A stretch of DNA of 64,000 bases from Bedellia somnulentella (lineage: Eukaryota > Arthropoda > Insecta > Lepidoptera > Bedelliidae). The notes below the pieces were generated by a model. It saw only the letters and a program-made list of their open reading frames with translations. It was not told where the DNA came from and searched no databases. Shown here piece after piece: positions 55,323-63,947 of this stretch. The position numbers and the translations under genes were made by a program. Each line of letters opens with the position of its first letter. Positions within the stretch are counted from its first letter, which is position 1. The DNA is taken from contig OY755182.1 of NCBI GenBank assembly GCA_963576735.1, positions 5,704,001 to 5,768,000 on the forward strand. Direction: 5' to 3'.

Positions 55323-55422
55323 TTACTTACTTACTTATACTCACGGCTATAAATCCCTAGAAGGGGTAGCCAGAGCTAAGGAATAAGAAATCCCTCGGCC
55401 ACTTTTGGAAAATTGAGTCGGG
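55323..55422 (-). mobile_element. SINE-A, 5'-truncated, abutting SINE-C
   Basis: CTTACTTACTTACTTATACT (a CTTA-type tail), the hairpin block and CCACTTTTGGAAAATTGAGT; then SINE-C begins with no spacer. Confidence 0.85.
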
Positions 55423-55423
55423 A

Positions 55424-55646
55424 CACCACATGGCTGAGTTGTACTTAGTCATGTGACAGTGTATTCGTACAAAACGGCGATAGGCCTGCCCCCTATCACG
55501 TGAGTACACTGTCTAGGCAAAACGTGGGTACCTTCTCTGGACACTAGATGGCGCTGCCATGTGAGTTCAGAAGTATTGGTACCTCTGCCAACGCCTTCGG
55601 GGATAAACAGCGTGAACGTTTATGTTATGTTATGTTATGTTTATAT
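55424..55646 (+). mobile_element. SINE-C, 5'-truncated, with a replaced hairpin arm
   Basis: It starts CCACATGGCTGAGTTGTACT. In place of the usual GAACACCAGGTGACAAAG it has TTCTCTGGACACTAGATGGC-GCTGCCATG before GAGTTCAG, creating a CTCF-like word. The tail is TTATGTTATGTTATG. Confidence 0.9.
55542..55555 (+). promoter_or_regulatory. CTCF-like motif inside SINE-C
   Basis: CACTAGATGGCGCTG fits the core of the CTCF consensus. Occupancy is unknown. Confidence 0.35.
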
Positions 55647-55737
55647 GTAATGGGTTACTAATAAACTAAATTATAAAAATAAATTTCCCCATATCCTCTC
55701 AGTGTGTCCCCAGCCTAAAGTTAGCAGCGCAATAGCG

Positions 55738-55925
55738 CCGACTACCGTCACGCACGGTATTCCACTGTTCTTTCTCAAATCAAAACTGCGATACGATCTA
55801 ACAACGACAAATCACCTTACACCTTGCGCTTTGAAACATTTTGCACTAAATGGTGTTGGTACACGTATATGACTGCTTACTCACGACTATAGTGTAGGAA
55901 GGGTAGCCAGTGCTTTAAAGGTATA
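55738..55925. repeat. Dispersed duplication, copy 1
   Basis: ACTACCGTCACGCACGGTAT (a small hairpin TACCGT/ACGGTA) to GGTGTTGGTACAC and a worn SINE-A-like end is repeated at 56479-56665 with about 90 percent identity over the first 120 bp. Confidence 0.88.
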
Positions 55926-55986
55926 TTTCAGCATCTTGATTAAAATACTTTTGTTAGTTACTAGTGTTTAGTTAATGAATATAAGT

Positions 55987-56239
55987 TGCTGTGTAGTGCC
56001 GGCTTAGAATAGCACTACCCCATTTCTTCCGGTGGGTGTACGTAAGAGGCGACTAACGGTATTAGGGCTTTTAAGGGATTTTTGGGCGATGCGGTTGGAG
56101 ACCCATCACCAAAAACCTTTATTTCACCATCTTTTCCCCACGCAACTTCCAAAAATGGCTGAGGAATTTCTAATTCCCTAGCTCTGGCTACCCCTTCATG
56201 GGATTTATAGCCGTGAGTATATGTATGTATGTATGTATA
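55987..56239 (+). mobile_element. SINE-A, full length and young (A1-type)
   Basis: GCTGTGTAGTGCCGGCTTAG to GCCGTGAGTATATG plus TATG repeats. Module CTACCCCTTCATGGGATT. Confidence 0.93.
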
Positions 56240-56347
56240 AAAGAGGATAACACCCATATACGACTCTAGTTTGCAATTCATGGGAAAGGTAAAAATGATG
56301 TTTACTGTCGTGAACTTGTTTCTTTAGATTAACTTTATATAATTAGA

Positions 56348-56455
56348 CTTGTTTGTGCATGAAAACCTCATGTGGGGATTGGGGAACATGCATACCCGGA
56401 TGTCATGGGGTCGAGTCCAACTGGTGTCGATTTTTTTTCCTTTATAGATTTTTAT
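56348..56455. repeat. SINE-D-related composite
   Basis: TGCATGAAAACCTCATGTGG (3' end, minus sense) runs straight into a plus-sense half tRNA-like head GGGTCGAGTCCAACTGGTGT and CGATTTTTTTTCCTTTAT. It supports the view that SINE-D copies are built from inverted monomers. Confidence 0.5.
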
Positions 56456-56478
56456 TATATGTTGCATATTATATGCAC

Positions 56479-56665
56479 CAACTACCGTCACGCACGGTAT
56501 TCCACTGTTCTTTCTCAAATCAAAACTACGCGATCTAACAACGACAAATCACCTTACAGCTTGCACTTTGATCATTTTGCACTAAATGGTGTTGGTACAC
56601 TACATGCCTGCTTTTACTCACGGCTTTAGTGCCAAAAAGGGCAGCCAGGGCTTTAATGAAAGCAA
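56479..56665. repeat. Dispersed duplication, copy 2
   Basis: Same order as 55738-55925, including CTTTCTCAAATCAAAACT and TTTTGCACTAAATGGTGTTG. It ends in ACTCACGGCTTTAGTGCC...GGCAGCCAGGGC, a SINE-A-like end, more intact here than in copy 1. Confidence 0.88.
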
Positions 56666-57586
56666 TGGCAGGTTCAAGATTAAATAATTTTTACCGATTG
56701 CAATGTGTATAGTTGTAGAATACTCCTCTAACAAGTTCTTGTTAGCTATCTACAGAAGGGCAAGCACGAGCGCTATTTTATCGACATGATAACGGTTAGA
56801 ATGAGATGGCAGTATACGATATCAAGTAAGTGCGTAAGAGATGGCTGCTTTATCCTACGCGATAACTAGTTCAAGTCACTGTAGTGTTAGTTGATATAAT
56901 GCACATTATAATATAATTCCATAAACTTACAGTTACAGAATCATTGATAAGAAAACTACTTTTATTACTAAGATGGGACGGTGATGGGTTTTCCAATACA
57001 TTCCCATCGGATCAGGGTAAAAACGAATTCGTAACCAAGTCCCCAAAAGCTCAATAAAAAGTTTTTATCGTTCTGTCTGCGATAACATGCAAATCTCTAC
57101 ATTGTATTAACTTGTCATATTTGATCTTCGTATTTACCATCCCATATCCCAGCGTTGGGTATTATGCGTAATGAGAAGATGTGATTCTTTCAACTGACTC
57201 CATAAAAGAAATGTTTGTTTAACTAAATTCATACTAGTAAAACATCAATCGTGAAAAGAAATTTAGAAAACCGACCATCAAAAAGAAAGCTATATTTTGA
57301 TCTTATCTACAAATTATGTCGCATTAAATCTTAGAAAGGAAAACAATAAAGCGAAACTATAAAGTAGAAATAAATAATCTACTATCTTTATGTTATGATA
57401 ATGAATATACTTTTATATTATAGTAAAAGTTCGGATTTACGAAGCGTAACTTGCGAGTCACAGTGCGAACATTATGGTAATATCTTTAAGTTTGTTCTAG
57501 TTCGATTTAATGATAAAATATTATATGTTCAGCTACCTATCTATAGTGACGGTAGAATATCATTTATACATATAAATGTATTTTAA
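56666..57586. other. AT-rich stretch, nothing recognised
   Basis: A 63-codon plus frame at 57395-57586 has no motif. Confidence 0.4.
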
Positions 57587-57748
57587 AACTAAGGGTATTG
57601 GGGCTTTTTAATGATATTTTGGGCGATGCGATTTGAGACGCATCACATAACTTCCAAAAGTGGCTGAGGAATTTCCAATTCCTTAGCTCTGGCAACCTTT
57701 TCTAGGGATTTATAGCCGTGAGTATGTAAATATGTGTGTGTATGTGTG
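57587..57748 (+). mobile_element. SINE-A, 5'-truncated with internal deletion
   Basis: It starts ACTAAGGGTATTGGGGC, lacks the AACCTTTATTTTACCATC part (CATCACATAACTTCC join) and ends GCCGTGAGTATG. Confidence 0.85.
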
Positions 57749-57841
57749 TAAATACTCGTACGTTAAATTTTCAAATTAGATTATGATATGCAACTCTACT
57801 ACCCCATAATCGGAGTAAATGTACAATTAATCAATTTATAA

Positions 57842-58034
57842 GGCCGTGTAGTGTCGGCATACGATAGCACTAACCCATTTCTTGTCGCGAGACCGTTGGG
57901 TCTCCAATAACAACAATTACAGTAACAACAATCACCATAATTTTACAATAATTTTACGACCCAATTTTCAAATGTGGCTGAGAAGTCTATAATTCTGAAG
58001 CTCCGGCTTCCGTTCTGATTCATTTATAGTCGCC
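57842..58034 (+). mobile_element. SINE-A, old, centre replaced
   Basis: GCCGTGTAGTGTCGGCATAC start and GTGGCTGAGAAG end. The centre holds an AACAACAATTACAGTAACAA repeat-like stretch. Confidence 0.75.
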
Positions 58035-58135
58035 ATCTATGTGACATTATCATTACAGCTCATACATGTCCTCGCCAAAAGGCTTGAGTCGAGTCTCTGG
58101 CTTTTTATTTGTTATAATTTCTTTCATTGCTTTAT

Positions 58136-58384
58136 GCTGCGTAGTGTCGGCTTAGAATAGCACTACCCCATTTCTTCCGGTGGGTGTACGTAAGAGGCGA
58201 CTAAAGGTATTGGGGCTTTTAAGGGCTTTTTGGGCGATGCGGTTGGAGATCCATCACCAACAACCTTTATTTTTACCATCTTTTCCCCACTCACATTACT
58301 AAAAGTGGCTGAGGAATTTCTAATTCCTTAGCTCTGGCTACCCCTCCTAGGGATTTACAGCCGTGAGTGTATGTATGTATGTAT
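58136..58384 (+). mobile_element. SINE-A, full length and young (A1-type)
   Basis: GCTGCGTAGTGTCGGCTTAG to GCCGTGAGTGTATGTATGTA. Confidence 0.93.
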
Positions 58385-58479
58385 TCTTTTATTCACCTCC
58401 TATGTATTTCCACGACTACCATAGATCAACTTACAGTGCGGTGATTTAGGGTTTAATTTCCGTGGTGAAGGGTAAGGGG

Positions 58480-58545
58480 GTGAAGTCACAAAGTCGATTT
58501 GTAAGATTGATCCCGGTTTGGTAGGATATCGCAAACTTGACAGCC
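58480..58545 (+). repeat. SINE-E body scrap
   Basis: TTTGTAAGATTGATCCCGGT and GGTAGGATATCGCAAACTTG match SINE-E at 54415-54465 with changes. Confidence 0.55.
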
Positions 58546-58567
58546 AACAGAGGTTTGCTGTTAAAAA

Positions 58568-58640
58568 TGCAACTCAACATTCAAGCCGTAAATATTCTAA
58601 GGGGTGGCAAAGAAACTATAACTTCCGATCATGTGACATG
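58568..58640 (-). repeat. SINE-C 3' scrap
   Basis: CATTCAAGCCGTAAATATTC, GGGGTGGCAAAG and CGATCATGTGACATGC keep the antisense SINE-C order. Confidence 0.55.
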
Positions 58641-59351
58641 CTAGTAATAAACTTAAGATAACCATAATGTTGCCTGCATTTTACGTAAGAAGTCGGCAAA
58701 AAAAATAATGAAAATAAAAATTCTGATAATCTTCCGAATATTTTCATGCTTATTACGAGAAAATCCAATTTGTTAATTATTCAATTTATAATTTATTTGA
58801 TTAAATTACTACTAGTCATCCATCCCAGTCTCGTGTATAAAAATTAAAGCTATTCGTCAAAAACCTTGAAATCTGCTCAGCTATTCTGAAACCTACCTAC
58901 TCATCACAAACAAACAAATATAATCCTCCCTCTAGCATTAGAAATTTAGTACAGATAACCTCACAAACGTAGCCTCCCAAACACCTTCGTAAAATGCAAT
59001 TCTTAATCCGTAATCTTATGGGAAAGGGGTTGCGTGCCAACCTGCATATCTAGATCTGGAACCAGCTGTATCAAGGCTTGCAACAGATGCCGAGGTCCCA
59101 GCTGATCATATCACACCTTAGCCACACGAGCAGACGGGCTTTCTACACGATTTCATTCGCGAAAATATGTAGATTAGAGAATAGGGTACCTAGTGGATTC
59201 CAAGCGAATAAGTAGTAAATAATAAGATTTTTTGTATTCAGTTTCTTTTAGAGTTAGGATTGTATAGTCGAAGTTAAAGTAATATGACTATGCTTAAGTA
59301 ATGGTTCAACGCTAAGCATGGAATACCAATGTTTTATTATAACTGCAAACA
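58641..59351. other. No gene recognised
   Basis: AT-rich with a moderately GC stretch at 59025-59150; no motif found. Confidence 0.4.
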
Positions 59352-59482
59352 TATAGTTACTGCCAATGACAAAAAGGGTTAGCCAAAGCTTCAGAATAAG
59401 AAAACTTATAGCTACTTTTAGAAGTTGCATGGGAAAAGGATGCCAAAGGAAAGATGGTTGATGATGGCCACAACGCCCAATA
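59352..59482 (-). mobile_element. Old SINE-A, 3' part, split by a younger SINE-A
   Basis: GACAAAAAGGGTTAGCCAAA, GCTACTTTTAGAAGTTGC and GATGATGGCCACAACGCCCA; the copy resumes at 59731. Confidence 0.7.
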
Positions 59483-59730
59483 CATACATACATACTTACA
59501 TATACTCACGGCTATAAATCCCGAGAAGGGGTAGCCAGAGCTAAGGAATCAGAAATTCCTCAGCCACTTTTGGAAACTTGAGTGGGGAAAAGATGGTAAA
59601 GTAAAGGTTGTTGGTGATGGGTCTCCAACCGCATCGCCCAAAAATCCCTTAAAAGCCCCAATACCGTTAGTCGCCTCTTACGTACACCCACCGGAAGAAA
59701 TGGGGTAGTGCTATTCTAAGCTGACACTAC
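59483..59730 (-). mobile_element. SINE-A reference copy with 13-bp TSD, nested in an older SINE-A
   Basis: 248 bp flanked by ACAACGCCCAATA (59470-59482, 59731-59743). Family layout in sense: GTAGTGTCGGCTTAGAATAG-type 5' end, TACCCCATTTCTTCCGGTGG, CGACTAACGGTATTGGGGC, GCGGTTGGAGACCCATCACC (its GGTTGGAGACC is one base off the polymerase III B box), CCACTTTTGG-type block, then GCTACCCCTTCTCGGGATT, ATAGCCGTGAGTATATG and a TATG/TAAG tail. There is no tRNA cloverleaf and no open frame. TSD, variable 5' truncation and a fixed 3' end mark it as a LINE-mobilised SINE. Confidence 0.95.
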
Positions 59731-59822
59731 ACAACGCCCAATAATCATTTACAAAGCCCCAAAACCCTAAGTCGACATTCACAGTAATTCAATGGGTTAG
59801 TATCATTCTGAGTCCTCGCTTC
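59731..59822 (-). mobile_element. Old SINE-A, 5' part after the nested insertion
   Basis: AATCATTTACAAAGCCCCAA, CCTAAGTCGACATTCACAG and GGGTTAGTATCATTCTGAG complete the older copy. Confidence 0.65.
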
Positions 59823-59849
59823 GCAGCTTGTATAAATTTTATAATGTAG

Positions 59850-60122
59850 AGCGGATAAGTGACAGTAAATTGGTAAAAGAGATATATAGAGCTAATGTGA
59901 CAAGTAATGTTAGTAGAGGCCGACCGCGGAGGACACATTTGGCCCAAATAGATATTTTTTTTAAAAAGGCAGGCGTCCGAAGTATAAAGAAGAAATGAGC
60001 ATTTATGAGAATATTGATGGATGTTAACGAAGCAAGAGGGGTTTGTCGGGATTGTAGAAAGTGGCGATCGATGGTCTCCGCCTCCTCCAACAGGAACTAA
60101 TGGCGTGAGTATATGTATGTCT
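59850..60122 (+). mobile_element. LINE-B 3' end with frame breaks
   Basis: AGTAGAGGCCGACCGCGGAG...AAAGTGGCGATCGATGGTCT and CCTCCTCCAACAGGAACTAA. A TGA at 59996-59998 interrupts the frame, and the terminal hairpin's arms (CTCC/AGG) are weakened. Confidence 0.85.
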
Positions 60123-60163
60123 GTACCTAAGTTATAAAGAAACTATACAAAAAAATAAAAGGT

Positions 60164-60372
60164 GATAAATACCAAAAAGAGGAGGCTAAAGCTTCAGAAA
60201 TACAAATGGAAGTTGAATAGCGAAAATATTGTGAAATAAAGCATGATGGTTGGTGATTGTATTTGAGCTAAATCCTCCAGGCTCGTACGTCCTCGTGGAA
60301 TTCTCAAAAAACATCGTACGATAGCCACGGGAAGAAATAGGTAAGTGCTATTCTATGCAGATTCTACATGGG
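60164..60372 (-). mobile_element. SINE-A, old
   Basis: AGAGGAGGCTAAAGCTTCAG, ATGGTTGGTGATTG and GGGAAGAAATAGGTAAGTGC. Confidence 0.6.
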
Positions 60373-61584
60373 CTTGTACAGAAAATTTGAGTATTTTTTT
60401 AAATTTGTTATAACTATCGCAGCGTATCGAAAATATTGTAACGGAATATAATTTAATTTGTAGAATCGTATCTCACCGAAATTAAAAAAGCAGTTATTTA
60501 AAAGAACTGTTAAAACCATATTTCATATCTATAACAATAAAATATAATGTGAACAACGACTGAAATGATTACAAATCGACCAATTCCGATCGTCCCATTT
60601 CATTTCAATTCCACGACTTCAATTTGAGCTACAAAGCTAAATTGAATCGCGGCTAAAATTACGGTAGCCATTCTTTTACTAATACAAAATGGTGGGCGAA
60701 TGCTCAACTTTCCAACATTTGACCGCAAACTAGAATAAAATTGCATTGGTATTGTATCGCGGTGATTTTAGCTGATGCGAGAACAAATTAACTGGGCGCG
60801 ATGTCGTGTGACCGCCGGGCGCGGGATCACGAGCGGAATTGGTAAGGTTTGCGTCTATACCTTAACGTTGGTCCCCGGTTTTTATATTTTTATATATATA
60901 TTTATCTGCTGAAAATGGGTGGTAAAATTTGTCTTAAATTCATATTTTTTCCTCTTTTTGTAAGATAAAAAAGAACGTTATAAGAGCATGTCAACACTAT
61001 TTTGTCATATTCAAACTGAAATCATTTGAAAGCAAAAGTGGAGATAAATAAAATCAAATATTGAGAATAAAAACTTATTATTGCACATGCACAACCTGCG
61101 TTATGTACACATCGCAATAAAGACTGTTCTTAACTAAATTTTGCATCGATACATTTTAAGTATGTATCATAAAAATATAATATTAAGTAATCTTTTAAAC
61201 TCAGAATTAGCTATATTATATTCTTACAAAAGCAGCATTTACTTTTTACCAAAAAAATTACAACCCACGAAGTTGGGCCACAAAGGACAGACAAATATAT
61301 TAAAAAGCTATATAAATTCTTAAGGCCAAATCCTACAGTCCACAGCTGCGACGCTAGTTCGCGATCAGACACGATCTCCGCCGCGCAGATATCTTACGAG
61401 TACAATTTACTGCTCTATCGGACGATACGTCGAGGTCGGGACTGCCGTGCGGCCGCGGTGGCGTGGCGACGCGGGGTTTGTATAGCTGTGTAGCACTGTG
61501 GAGATCACTTTAGATAAATATCTTAGGGTGACTAATTATAACTGTTACGAGGAAAACTTAAACTTAACGTAAACACTGTAAATG
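60373..61584. other. No gene recognised; two CpG-rich patches
   Basis: 60790-60835 (GGGCGCGATGTCGTGTGACC, GCCGGGCGCGGG) and 61340-61490 (TCTCCGCCGCGCAG, GTGCGGCCGCGGTGGCGTGG) stand out from AT-rich DNA. They could be promoters or first exons of an unseen gene, but no frame or splice signal is convincing. Confidence 0.4.
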
Positions 61585-61660
61585 TGGCAATCGTGGCAGA
61601 GGTACTCATAATTCTGCAATACCTAATATCCATCTTTGCTTGGACAGTACTACATCCACG
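61585..61660 (-). repeat. Possible SINE-C scrap
   Basis: GTGGCAGAGGTACTCATAAT and CTTTGCTTGGACAGTACTAC resemble the antisense SINE-C with large losses. Confidence 0.4.
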
Positions 61661-62428
61661 TTAAAGGGGACTGCCTTGCAGCTGCCTTCAATGATTTAAA
61701 CCCCCACTCTTCCATTTGATTCTTACCTGATTGTGAGATACGAAGGCAGCATTGACACTCATCTATAGTTAATTACGCCAAAATCCTGAAGAATGAGATT
61801 GGGATAATCTAAGATGATCTCTCTGCACCTGCCACAAGCCGTTATGATTATTGCTTAGGACTTCGTTTATCTTTGAAACATTACGGACGTAACTTCCTAT
61901 CAATAAAGTCCTCTATGGAACATCAGAAAAAATAAAAGTTACATTACAAGTTATTATACTATATCTCTTAAATTATTCTCATGATCGCGCTTGTTAATTT
62001 TTCATTACTACCATTCAATCATGCACACAATCTTCATTTCAAGGAGCAACGTCCAGTCAATTTCCTCGCATACATCCCTTACCTTATATTGAATCTCAAA
62101 GAACACAAAATGCACGAATCCGCTCCATACATTCCAGTGCAGACAATAAGATCAGCTTTCCATCTAACTGACCGGCACACGAGGGCATGGAGCGTAAATT
62201 GAAAAACCTCGTGACTCCATGTGCCTATCTGATATTCTGATAATAGACATTGTTTAGGGACCGCCACCAAAGTGGCTGGATTCAATTTTGCTTAAATTGT
62301 TGCCGTATTATATTCTCAACAAACGTGAATGTAGTTGTGACCTTTGGTGTATTTAGGATGGCATAGATATTGACTATTTTATGTTGGTTTAGAATAGCAA
62401 TCGCTAATAATGCGTAACAGGTACTCAT
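61661..62428. other. AT-rich stretch, nothing recognised
   Basis: Short frames on both strands near 61981-62285 overlap each other and show no motif. Confidence 0.4.
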
Positions 62429-62506
62429 TCACAAAAAGGCGTAGCCAGAGATTCACATATAAAAAACTCTTTGCAGCTTTTTGTAATTCAGTAGGGAAAG
62501 ATTGTA
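62429..62506 (-). repeat. SINE-A scrap
   Basis: AAAAAGGCGTAGCCAGAGAT and CAGTAGGGAAAGATTGTAAT. Confidence 0.5.
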
Positions 62507-62640
62507 ATCATCATCATTATCACCCAATTGACGTCCACTGCTGGACATAGGCCTCCCCAAAAGATTTCCACAACGACCGGTCCTGCGCTGCCCTCATCGA
62601 TCGGCTTTCCGCGAACTTGACCAAGTCATCGGTCCACCTT
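62507..62640 (-). mobile_element. RTE-type LINE 3' end
   Basis: On the minus strand the last 39 codons read R-W-T-D-D-L-V-K-F-A, then A-A-Q-D-R-S-L-W-K-S and E-A-Y-V-Q-Q-W-T-S-I-G-stop, the strongly conserved C-terminus of RTE retrotransposons common in Lepidoptera, followed by a TGATGATGAT tail. It is 5'-truncated at its junction with the next SINE-A. Confidence 0.88.
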
Positions 62641-62647
62641 GATTGTA

Positions 62648-62901
62648 CATACATACATACATACATATACTCACGTCTATAAATCCCTTAACGGGGTAGC
62701 CAGAGCTTTGGAACGAAAAATTCGTCAGCCACTTTTGGAAGTTGATTGGGGAAAAGATGGTAATAATAAATGTTTTTGGTGACGGGTCTCCAACCACATC
62801 GCCCAAAAATCACTTTATAAGCCCCTGTACCCTTAGTCGCCTCTTACGATCACCCACGGGTAGAAATGGGGTAGTGGTATTCTAAGCCGACACTACACGG
62901 C
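62648..62901 (-). mobile_element. SINE-A, full length (A2-type) with 9-bp TSD
   Basis: Flanked by TTGATTGTA (62639-62647, 62902-62910). The sense 5' end is GCCGTGTAGTGTCGGCTTAG, about 5 bases longer than the 59483 copy. Confidence 0.94.
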
Positions 62902-62910
62902 TTGATTGTA

Positions 62911-63441
62911 ATACAATAAATAACGGGTACTTATATACCTATCAAGGTGACTAAGGGAGCTGGAATTATTTAAGTAATGGTTATTGGTCATTCTTCAATC
63001 AATCATTGATAAACGAAGCCGCAGATTGAATTATTAGTTGGCAAATTTGGCCAGTTATACAGGGTTAGATTGAGGCTTAAAAATCGATGGCGATAAGTAT
63101 CATAAACATATCCACATTATAAAACACAAAAGAGGGAATGCAGATATATTAAATCAATGAGTTCCAATACAAAAAACATAGGGAAAAGGAAAGTTAGGTA
63201 AGTATTTTTGATTGGCAATAGACTAGCAACCTATTTTATCGTTTTCTATTTTGTCACTTTGTCTAAAAGCTTTATCAACCCCCCCCCCCCCTATGTGCAC
63301 CTATCAGCCACCTATCACTTGTCTAACTTAAGACGGGAAGAATATTATTAATTAGAACAATATGATCATTGAATGTGATGAAGAAAAAAGTCCTTGAAAA
63401 AAAATATAGTTTTAACAAAAATCTCGGTAGCAACATTATTA
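62911..63441. other. AT-rich stretch with a C13 run
   Basis: A run of 13 C at 63279-63291. No gene recognised. Confidence 0.45.
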
Positions 63442-63615
63442 CTAATAAATAAAGGAAAGAAAAATTTCGACACAGGCAAGAGCGACGGGGGCGTATACCC
63501 GAGGTCGCGGGTTCGAATCCCGGCCTGTGTCGAAATTTTTCTTTCCTTTATTTATTCTTTATTTATTAGTAATAATCCCCACATGAGGTTTTCATGAACA
63601 AAGAGATTTAAATTA
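63442..63615 (+). mobile_element. SINE-D short form with 13-bp TSD and 34-bp hairpin
   Basis: 174 bp flanked by AGCAACATTATTA (63429-63441, 63616-63628). The left AATAAATAAAGGAAAGAAAA...ACACAGGC and right GCCTGTGTCGAAATTTTTCT...TTTATTTATT are perfect inverted copies of 34 bp around a half tRNA-like head with GGTTCGAATCCC. It ends in the family 3' terminus ...GATTTAAATTA. Confidence 0.9.
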
Positions 63616-63791
63616 AGCAACATTATTAATAAAAAAAATATGATCACTAACTGTTATAACATCCGTTGGTAGTATTAAAAATTTATGAATAAATAAAGTA
63701 TGACAAATAAAATGATGAAGAGTGATTATTATGAACACAGATCGTTAGAAAGACAACGAATATGATTTAGAATTTTATGTGAACCAATATA

Positions 63792-63947
63792 GAAAAGCCG
63801 GGAAAAGATTGTAAAATAAAGTTCGTGGTGATAGGGTCTGGAGACACATCGCAAAAAAATCAACTTAAAGGCCCCAATACCCTTAGTCGTCTCTTACATC
63901 ACCCACAGCCAGTAACGGGGAAATGCTATTCTAAGCCGACATACAAC
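63792..63947 (-). mobile_element. SINE-A, lacking its 3' end
   Basis: GGGAAAAGATTGTAAAATAA to TTCTAAGCCGACATACAAC. Tail and hairpin are missing, as in the 42299 copy. Confidence 0.75.

Noticed and set aside
15446..63947. CRISPR-like or satellite array
   Set aside because: The recurring units are dispersed in both orientations, variably truncated and flanked by TSDs, so they are retroelements rather than arrays.
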